Shown here piece by piece: positions 10,887 to 19,700 of a DNA stretch of 64,000 nucleotides. Each line of letters starts with the position of its first letter. Within the stretch, counting starts at the first letter, position 1. The notes beneath the pieces are model-generated. The model was given only the letters and a program-made list of their open reading frames with translations. It did not search any database and was not told the DNA's origin. A program made the translations under genes and the position numbers. The DNA comes from Methylophilus sp. QUAN (lineage in GTDB: Bacteria > Pseudomonadota > Gammaproteobacteria > Burkholderiales > Methylophilaceae): contig NZ_JADKYT010000002.1 of assembly GCF_015354445.1 (NCBI RefSeq), forward strand, positions 434,001 through 498,000. The letters run 5' to 3'.

Positions 10887-11564
10887 ATGAAGCATATATT
10901 TATCACTACCTTAAAACAGTCCATAGAGTCCTGGCTCAAGGCTTTTCCGCAATTGACGACGATTGCGGATGTTGTGTCGGCAGATGTTGCCGGGGCTTCC
11001 ATCATCTGGGTACATGCACAAATTGAGCAAGGTAACCAGTGGCGCAAGCATGTGCAGCAGATATTAACCTTCTTGCCTTCTGCCAAGGTGATTGTGTTGT
11101 CGAACAACCCGGAGCAGGCCGAAGCCATGCAGGCGCTGGAATTAGGGGCGGTTGGCTATTTACACGCTTATGCCCATCAACACGTGCTGCAAGAGGTATA
11201 CAGCGTTGTTTCACATGGCGGCGTCTGGTTAGGGCGGGATGTGCTCAAACATTTAATCACATTGACGACGCGAGGTAATCCGCAGCCTGATGCCACGGAA
11301 GAAATATTAGATGGTTTGACCAAGCGTGAACGTGAGGTCGCACTTGAGGCAGCCAGAGGCAATAGTAATAAAGAAATTGCACGTGCTTTATCTATTTCTG
11401 AACGCACCGTAAAAGCACATCTGACATCTGTGTTCGACACCTTGAAAGTACGAGATCGTTTACACCTGGCATTAGTCCTGCAAGGTAAATCTGCTCAGGG
11501 ACACTTCTCCCACGATGAAAATGTGCAAAAAGATTCTTTGAATAAATTACATTTAAATTCATGA
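10887..11564 (+). CDS. LuxR/NarL-family transcriptional regulator with degenerate receiver domain
   Basis: A 225-residue protein with a C-terminal GerE/LuxR helix-turn-helix (about residues 142-205: LTKREREVALEAARGNSNK followed by ISERTVKAHL). The N-terminal half has the length and fold pattern of a response-regulator receiver, but the key residues are absent. No acidic pair follows strand 1 (HIFITTLKQ), strand 3 reads IIWVHA with no Asp, and the lysine position reads GYLHAY. It therefore probably works without phosphorylation. As the third gene of the secretion operon it likely controls the adhesin, the secretion genes or the tolC-like gene. Its direct targets are unknown. Confidence 0.88.
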   Translation: MKHIFITTLKQSIESWLKAFPQLTTIADVVSADVAGASIIWVHAQIEQGNQWRKHVQQILTFLPSAKVIVLSNNPEQAEAMQALELGAVGYLHAYAHQHVLQEVYSVVSHGGVWLGRDVLKHLITLTTRGNPQPDATEEILDGLTKREREVALEAARGNSNKEIARALSISERTVKAHLTSVFDTLKVRDRLHLALVLQGKSAQGHFSHDENVQKDSLNKLHLNS

Positions 11565-11676
11565 TTGATTAATTATTTTAATTTATGTTTATTTTTGTAA
11601 ATTAATGAATTTAATCAGATTTTTTCAAAAAAACTGCTGTCATAAAGATGAAATGTGTGACATTTTTCACTAAAAA

Positions 11677-11702
11677 CCCATCTAAGTGACTACTCAGATG
11701 GG
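11677..11702. promoter_or_regulatory. Inverted repeat in the tolC-like gene leader
   Basis: CCCATCT (11677-11683) and AGATGGG (11696-11702) form 7-bp arms around a 12-base loop. The repeat lies about 80 bases before the TolC-like gene, inside the very A+T-rich 217-base gap after the LuxR gene. It could be an operator or a terminator stem; it lacks a T-run. Just before it, AAATGT and ACATTT (11651-11665) form a shorter palindrome. Confidence 0.4.
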
Positions 11703-11781
11703 CTATTCACCCTTGTGCCGACACAATTCCGTGGTTATACTGATTCTGGATGAATCTTTATAACTTGTTAAGAGTCTGCAC

Positions 11782-13587
11782 ATGAAACTAAAAAAAATCG
11801 CCTCGGCACTATTAATGGGTGTATTTTCTTTCTCGTCTATCAGTTGGGCTGCCAGTCCTGAGACGTTAGAGAAAATTATCGAAAAGGCTGTCTCCGAAAA
11901 CCCGGAGGTTCAAGCCAGCTTCCATGCTTATAAAGCTGCAGAGTTTGATGAGTCTGCTGCCAAAGGCCGATACCTGCCAAATTTGACGGTGGATCAAACG
12001 TTCCGTAATCAAGAGCGTTTGACGCCAAACGTCAATAATACATATACACCCAATCAGCAATCCACCTTGACTTTGCGTCAAATGATTTTTGATGGTTTGG
12101 CGACGCCTTCCGAAGTTGGCCGTCTTGATCATGTCGCGAAATCGCGCTTTTATGAGTTGCAAGGCCAAATGCAAGGTGTTGCACTGGATACGGCAACCGC
12201 TTATTTTGATTTGTTGCGTTATCGTCGTCTGGTGTCTTATGCGCAAGACAACTTTGTGGTGCACAAGCAGATTTTTGACAAGATCAAATCCCGTGTGGAT
12301 GCTGGTGTAGGTAAGAAGGTTGATCTGGAGCAGGCAACTGGTCGTCTGGCCTTGGCTGAAGCAAACCTGCTGACAGAAACCACCAACTTGTATGATGTGT
12401 CTGCCCGTTTTCAACGTCTGGTGGGTGAGTTGCCACCTGAAAGCGTCAATGAAGTGATGTTGACCGGTGATGGCCTGGCTGGTAGTGCGGATCAGGTGTT
12501 GGATGCTGCTTACAAGCAAAACCCAAATATTTTGGCAGCGATTGAAAATATTATCGCGGTTGAAAAGTCTGTTTCCGGCAAAAAAGCGCCATTTATGCCA
12601 CGCTTGGACCTGCAAGGCCGTAAAGTGATTGATGTGAATGATGCGAGCAAAAACAGCACATTGGCAGCAGACACTCTGGAAGTGACAGCCAGCTGGAACA
12701 TCTTTAATGGTTTTACTGATAAATCCAACCTGGATTCTGCCGTAGAAACCTTAAATCGTTCACATGACTTGCGTGACAAAGCGTGTATCGATACGCGTCA
12801 GCTGGTGGCGATTGCTTACAACAACATCAAACAGTTGAACGAGCAAGTGGCTTATCGCAAACAACACCAAGACTCTATTGAAAATGCGCGTCTGGCCTAT
12901 CGTAAGCAATATGATATCGGCCAACGCACCTTGCTGGACTTGTTGGATACAGAAAACGAATATTTCCAGTCCCGTCGTAACTTTACCAATGCGGAAATGG
13001 ACCTCAGCACTGCTTACGCTAGAACTTATGCAGGTCAAGGCCTTTTGTTGAGCAAATTGGGTGTGACGCGTGCTGACGTGGGTGAGTATCCGCGTGAAGA
13101 GTACATGGATCGCGAGAATGTGTGTAAAGCGGTTGCGCCCACACAAGTGGTGCCTGACAAAGCTGCATTGTTAGCTAATGCCAAACCTTGGGAAGGTGAA
13201 GCCTTCAAACCAAAAACACAAGAAAAAGCGACGATGAAATTCACGCCGCGTATCTTGTTCCAGGCTAATAGCGCCATCATCTTGCCAGAGTCTTATGCCG
13301 ATCTGGATATCGTATACGACGTTGTTAAAGAGTGGGGTAATGACAAGGTTGAAATCGCTGGTCATACTGACAAGCGTAATACCTCAAAAGAGAAGTACAA
13401 CCTGGTCTTGTCAGAGAAGCGTGCAAAAGCGGTTGCTGACTACCTGGTTAAAAAAGGCATGGATGCCCAGCGCTTGGTGGTAAAAGGCTACGGTTTCTCA
13501 CAACCGATTGCTGAAAATGATCCTGTGAGTGGTAATGATGCCAACCGTCGTGTTGAGGTCATTCGCTTCCAGTCGGTCGCTCAGTAA
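11782..13587 (+). CDS. TolC-family outer-membrane secretion pore fused to an OmpA peptidoglycan-binding domain (LapE role)
   Basis: A 601-residue protein with a signal peptide ending near SWA. It then has a TolC-type outer-membrane efflux region (about residues 25-440, two long helical repeats) and a C-terminal OmpA-like domain (about 480-598). The OmpA part shows GHTD, LSEKRAKAVADYLVKKGMD, GYG and NRRVEV, including the Asp and Arg that hold the peptidoglycan peptide. Typical TolC/LapE proteins end before such a domain and are about 450 residues, so this is a fusion. It would complete the type I secretion channel for the adhesin and may anchor the pore, and any adhesin plugged into it, to the cell wall. 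A strong terminator follows. Confidence 0.9.
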   Translation: MKLKKIASALLMGVFSFSSISWAASPETLEKIIEKAVSENPEVQASFHAYKAAEFDESAAKGRYLPNLTVDQTFRNQERLTPNVNNTYTPNQQSTLTLRQMIFDGLATPSEVGRLDHVAKSRFYELQGQMQGVALDTATAYFDLLRYRRLVSYAQDNFVVHKQIFDKIKSRVDAGVGKKVDLEQATGRLALAEANLLTETTNLYDVSARFQRLVGELPPESVNEVMLTGDGLAGSADQVLDAAYKQNPNILAAIENIIAVEKSVSGKKAPFMPRLDLQGRKVIDVNDASKNSTLAADTLEVTASWNIFNGFTDKSNLDSAVETLNRSHDLRDKACIDTRQLVAIAYNNIKQLNEQVAYRKQHQDSIENARLAYRKQYDIGQRTLLDLLDTENEYFQSRRNFTNAEMDLSTAYARTYAGQGLLLSKLGVTRADVGEYPREEYMDRENVCKAVAPTQVVPDKAALLANAKPWEGEAFKPKTQEKATMKFTPRILFQANSAIILPESYADLDIVYDVVKEWGNDKVEIAGHTDKRNTSKEKYNLVLSEKRAKAVADYLVKKGMDAQRLVVKGYGFSQPIAENDPVSGNDANRRVEVIRFQSVAQ

Positions 13588-13620
13588 TATTGATCTAAGC
13601 TCCTGCATGTTGGGAGTGTA

Positions 13621-13653
13621 AAAAAGCGGTGCCAATTTGGCACCGCTTTTTTT
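13621..13653 (+). terminator. Rho-independent terminator after the tolC-like gene
   Basis: GCGGTGCC and GGCACCGC form a perfect stem around AATTT. The stem is flanked by A5 before and T7 after. It separates the pore gene from the adhesin gene, which must have its own promoter. Confidence 0.93.
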
Positions 13654-13705
13654 ATATCTGCCGGCGCGTGTTGGCAAGCGTAATGGCCTTTCAGGCTGGC
13701 CAGGC

Positions 13706-13723
13706 ATTGTACTTTAGTACAAT
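13706..13723. promoter_or_regulatory. Perfect palindrome upstream of the adhesin gene
   Basis: ATTGTACTTTAGTACAAT has 8-base arms around TT and lies about 70 bases before the adhesin start, in the short region that must contain its promoter. It is a plausible operator for adhesin expression. No matching copy was seen before the secretion operon. Confidence 0.5.
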
Positions 13724-13793
13724 AGATTTCTGTTTTGGATTGGCGTTTAATACGTCACTATCAGAATTGTCTCAATCTTAAGAGAGGGTAAAC

Positions 13794-16700
13794 ATGGCTA
13801 CAGTAATCGGAACTGTTACAAATATTCAAGGGATGGCTATCGTTGTAGATGCAAGTGGCAATCGCCATATGTTGAAAGTGGGCGAAGTGCTGCATGCGGG
13901 TGATAAAGTCATCACTGCTTCTGGTGCTGCAGTGGCCGTGAAACTGGCCAATGGCGAGACCGTGAATTTTGCCGAAGCGCAAACAGTCAAGATTACTGAT
14001 AACCTGGCTCAGGTGGATGTTTCTGATGTCACTGAAAATGCAGTAAATCAAACAGTGTTTGACGCGGTGTTGACCGCGTTAAATGAAGGCCGTGATATCA
14101 CCGAGGTATTGGATAGTCCTGCTGCAGGCGAGGCTGGTAGTGATGGTAATGCCAGCTTTGTAAATTTGGACAGAATCCAGACCCAAACTGTCGGGGGTGC
14201 CAACTACGATGGTGGTACTGGCGCAGGTGGTGCGGCTACTGGCGGCAATATCGCTCCTAACTACGTGTATCTGACACCGGCAAGTGGTGCACCTGGTGTG
14301 GAGTTGATAGATGATATTGGTAATGACGGTTATTTAAACGCTGGTGAATTGAAAGGCTTGCCTACTACAGATGCTAGAGTCACTTTGCCTGCAGGTCTGG
14401 AGCCAGGCGATACTGTTAATCTTGTACACAATAGTGGCACGATCAGTCGTGTTTTGACTGACGCAGATATTGCTACAGGTTTCATCATCATTGCAGTGCC
14501 TGTCCCGCCTTCAGGAGATACTTTAACTGTCACAGCGAGTATTACTAATCAATCTGGTCAAACGTCTCCTTCTAGCTCTGATTCTGCAATTATTGACACC
14601 AACGTTCCGAATGGTGGAAACGCTCCTACCGTCGAAATTACTGAGGATGCTAATAATGACAACTTCATTAATCGTGCAGAATTGAACGGTGATATAGATG
14701 TAAAGGTGTCGTTCACGCCAAGTTTGGTTGATGTGGGTGATATCGTCGTCATTAGGTCTAATGACAGTACTGTTAAGCAAGTTGTTATCACCGCTACTGA
14801 TAAATCAAATGGCTTCATTACAACGACTGTGCCAGCACAGCCTGATGGGGCGCTTGTTACGGTGACTTCAACCATCATTGATGCTGCAAAAAATGAATCA
14901 AAACCAGGTAGTGATTCTGCAACTATCGATTTGAGCGCACCAGATATCCCAACGTTTGTCGGTGTTGATGATGTTGGCCCAACTCAAGGGCTGATTGTTA
15001 ATAACTCCACTATCGACGATAACAAGCCTGAGATTCGTGGTTCCAATGGCAACCCTGGCGACACCATCACGATCTACGATAATGGCACCAAGCTGGGTAC
15101 TGCCCTTGTTCAGCCTGATGGTACGTGGACATTCACACCAACAACACCATTAGTTGATGGCTCACACAGCATTACAGTGACGGCGACCGATCCTGCTGGT
15201 AACACCAGCGATCCGTCCGCACCACTGAACTTTACGATTGATACCGTTCCACCAGCGCTGTTTATTAGCCTGGACGCGAACGTTGCAGGTGATGGCATTG
15301 TGAACGTCGCTGAATCTACAGCGGCTGCAATCCCAGTGACTGGTACCGTAAGTGGTCAGTTTAAAACTGGCGATATCGTCACAATCACTGTAAACGGTAA
15401 AGACTTTACTGGTGCTGTGACTGCTACAGGTACATTCTCAATTAATGTGCCAGGTGCCGATTTGGCCGCTGATGCGGACAAAACGATTGATGCGCGTGTT
15501 ACGACATCAGACATCGCAGGTAATACCACGACAGCAACAGACACCCAGACTTACACAGTTAACTTGTTGCCACCAGCATTGGCGATTAGCCTGGATGCAA
15601 ACGTTGCAGGTGACGGCATTGTAAACGCAGCAGAATCTACAGCTGCTGCAATCCCTGTGACTGGTACAGTCAGTGGTGATTTTAAAGTGGGTGATGTAGT
15701 CACTGTGACCGTCAACAACAAGGATTTTACTGGCACAGTACAAGCTGGAGGTAAGTTCTCGATTGATGTTCCTGGTGCAGATTTGGCTGCTGACTCTGAC
15801 AGTACCGTATTTGCGAGCGTGACAACGACTAATGCTGCGGGTAATAATGCGACCGCAACCGATACACAGACCTACACTGTCAATGTATTGCCACCAGCAC
15901 TGGCGATTAGCCTAGATGCAAACGTCGCAGGTGACGGTATTGTGAATGTGGCTGAATCTACAGCCGCTGCGATTCCAGTGACAGGTACAGTGAGCGGCCA
16001 GTTTAAAGCTGGCGACATTGTGACGATTACGATTAACGGTAAAGACTTTACTGGCGCAGTGGCGACAGACGGTACTTTCTCCATTAATGTGCCTGGTGCC
16101 GATTTGGCTGCTGATGCAGACAGCACAGTATTTGCGAGCGTGACGACAACAAACGCGGCAGGTAACAGTGCGACAGCAACAGATACGCAGACTTACACAG
16201 TCAATCTGTTGCCGCCAGCGCTGGCGATCAGCCTGGATGCAAACGTTGCGGGTGATGGCATTGTGAACGCGGCGGAATCTACTGCTGCTGCGATTGCAGT
16301 GACTGGTACAGTGAGTGGCCAGTTCAAAGTTGGTGATACCGTGACTCTGACGATCAACGACAAGAGCTTCACTGGTACGGTATTAGATGGTGGCAAGTTC
16401 TCTATCAATGTGCCAGGTGCTGATTTGGCAGCTGACGCTGATGCCACTATTTTTGCGAGCGTGACGACAACAAACGCTGCAGGTAACAGCGCAACAGCCA
16501 CTGACACCCAAACTTATACTGTCAACACAGCACCGCCAGCAGTTGCCATTAGCCTGGATGCAAACGTTGCCGGTGATGGCATTGTGAACGCTGCTGAATC
16601 TACAGCCGCTGCGATTCCAGTGACAGGTACAGTGAGCGGCCAGTTTAAAACTGGCGATATTGTGACGGTGACGATTAATGGTAAAGACTTTACTGGCGCA

Positions 16701-19700
16701 GTGGCGACAGACGGTACTTTCTCCATTAATGTGCCTGGTGCCGATTTGGCTGCTGATGCAGACAGTACAGTATTCGCCAGCGTCACCACCACCAACGCTG
16801 CAGGTAATAGTGCGACAGCAACCGATACGCAAACATATACTGTGAACGTATCGCCACCAGCAGTTGCCATCAGCCTGGATGCAAACGTGGCTGGTGACGG
16901 TATTGTGAACGCTGCTGAATCTACGGCAGCAGCAATCCCAGTAACTGGTACCGTGAGTGGCCAGTTTAAAACTGGCGACATTGTGACGGTGACGATTAAT
17001 GGTAAAGACTTTACTGGTGCAGTTGCGGCAAATGGTACTTTCTCTATTAATGTGCCTGGCGCAGATTTGGCAGCAGATCCTGACGCAACGGTATTCGCCA
17101 GCGTCACTACCACCAATGCTGCGGGCAATAGCGCAACAGCAACCGATACGCAAACATATACGGTGAATGTATTGCCACCAGCAGTTGCAATCAGCCTGGA
17201 TGCGAACGTGGCAGGCGACGGCATTGTGAACGTGGCTGAGTCTACTGCGGCAGCAATTCCAGTGACTGGTACCGTGAGTGGCCAGTTTAAAACTGGTGAC
17301 ATTGTGACGATCACAGTCAATGGCAAAGATTTCACTGGCGCAGTTGCGACAGATGGTACTTTCTCGATCAATGTGCCAGGTGCTGATTTGGCTGCTGACT
17401 CAGACAGCACCGTATTTGCGAGCGTGACGACAACAAACGCGGCAGGTAACAGTGCGACAGCGACCGATACTCAAACCTATACAGTAAACCTGTTGCCGCC
17501 AGCACTGGCGATCAGCCTGGATGCAAACGTTGCGGGTGACGGCATCGTGAACGTCGCTGAGTCTACTGCTGCAGCGATTCCAGTGACTGGTACAGTCAGC
17601 GGTCAATTTAAAGTAGGTGATGTTGTTACTTTGACCATTAACAACAAAGAGTTCACCGGCACAGTGCAAACTGGCGGTAAGTTCTCAATTAATGTGCCTG
17701 GTGCAGACTTGGCAGCAGACTCTGACAGCACGATCTTTGCGAGCGTGACGACAACCAATGCTGCAGGTAACAGCGCAACAGCGACGGATACACAAGATTA
17801 TAAACTGGCCGTAAATCCAAACCTGTTTGCAACGATTGCGCTTGATGCCAACTTTGCTGGCGACGGTATTATTAATATCGAAGAGGCTAAAGCGACATCA
17901 ACTATTGCGGTGACTGGTACTGTTGGTGGTGACGCTAAAGCAGGTGATCCAGTCGTTGTGACCATCAATGGCAAAGATTACAACACAACTGCTATTACCC
18001 GCCCTGACGGTAAACTGGGCTTCAGCGTCAATGTGGCTGGTAACGAACTGGCTGCTGACCCAGACAAGACTATCGATGCAAAAGTGACTGTTAGTGACAA
18101 TGCTGGCAATAGCCTGAGTCAGTCAACACAGTTGACCTATACCGTTGACCTGACACCGCCAGTGGCAACAATCGCGCTGGATGCTAACTTCGGTGGTGAT
18201 GGCATCATCAACATTGAAGAAGCGAAAGCGACTTCAATTACGCCAGTGACTGGTACCGTTGGTGGTGACGCTAAAGTAGGTGATCCAGTGGTGGTGACCA
18301 TCAATGGTAAAGACTACAACACGACAGTGATTACCCGTACTGATGGCAAGTTGGGCTTCAGCGTCAATGTAGCTGGTAACGAACTGGCAGCTGACCCAGA
18401 CAAGACCATCGATGCGAAAGTGACTGTGACTGACAACGCTGGTAACACAGCGAGCCAGTCTACCCAGCTGACTTACAGCCTGGACCTGACACCGCCTAAA
18501 GCCGAGATCGCGCTGGATGCTAACTTCGGTGGTGATGGCATCATCAACATTGAAGAAGCGAAAGCGACTTCGATTACGCCAGTGACTGGTACCGTTGGTG
18601 GTGACGCTAAAGTAGGTGATCCAGTCGTTGTGACCATCAATGGTAAAGACTACAACACGACAGTGATTACCCGTACTGATGGCAAGTTGGGCTTCAGCGT
18701 CAATGTAGCTGGTAACGAACTGGCAGCTGACCCAGACAAGACCATCGATGCGAAAGTGACTGTGACTGACAACGCTGGTAACACAGCGAGCCAGTCTACC
18801 CAGCTGACTTACAGCCTGGACCTGACACCGCCTAAAGCCGAGATCGCGCTGGATGCTAACTTCGGTGGTGATGGCATCATCAACATTGAAGAAGCGAAAG
18901 CGACTTCGATTACGCCAGTGACTGGTACCGTTGGTGGTGACGCTAAAGTAGGTGATCCAGTCGTTGTGACCATCAATGGTAAAGACTACAACACGACAGT
19001 GATTACCCGTACTGATGGCAAGTTGGGCTTCAGCGTCAATGTAGCTGGTAACGAACTGGCTGCTGACCCAGACAAGACTATTGATGCGAAAGTGACAGTG
19101 ACTGACAACGCTGGTAACACAGCGAGCCAAACCACTCAGTTGACATATAGCCTTGATTTGACCCCACCAGTGGCAACTATTGCCCTGGATGCTAACTTCG
19201 GCGGTGACGGTATTATCAATATCGCTGAATCTCAGCCAGGGGTGAATCAACCGGTGACAGGTACTGTCGGTGGTGAAGCCAAACTGGGTGATCCAGTGGT
19301 GGTGACCATCAACGGTAAAGATTACAACACGACTGTGATTACCCGCACTGATGGTAAGTTAGGCTTTGTCGTTAGTGTGCCTGGTTCCGAGTTGGTGGCT
19401 GATTCTGACAAAACTATCGATGCTAAAGTTTCGACCACAGACACCGCTGGTAACGTAGGTACTGCAACCACACAATTGAGCTATGTTGTGGACATTGTTG
19501 CGCCAAATAAACCAACTATCGATAACATCTACGATGACTTTGGTGCAGTGAAGGGCAACGTGGCAAATGGCGGTGTGGCTGATGATGCAACGCCAACATT
19601 AACCGGTAAAGCAGAGGCGGGTAGTACTGTCACTATCTATGATGGTGCGACTAAAGTAGGTACAGCTGTTGCTGATAAAGACGGCAAGTGGACATTTACG

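Noticed and set aside
11866-12615. 249-residue minus-strand frame inside the TolC-like gene
   Set aside because: Antisense to a well-supported gene, with no family features.
16383-17410. Long minus-strand frames (256 and 298 residues) within the 321-base repeats
   Set aside because: Antisense shadows of the repeat array with low-complexity Ala/Val/Thr composition.
18234-19250. 338-residue open frame on the minus strand inside the adhesin repeats
   Set aside because: It simply mirrors the repeated, biased codon use of the adhesin gene; it has the same 336-base periodicity and no recognisable domain or start signal.
15249-19514. Regular repeats considered as a CRISPR array
   Set aside because: The period is 321-336 bases, the repeats are contiguous and in frame, and they encode protein domains; there are no spacers or cas genes.
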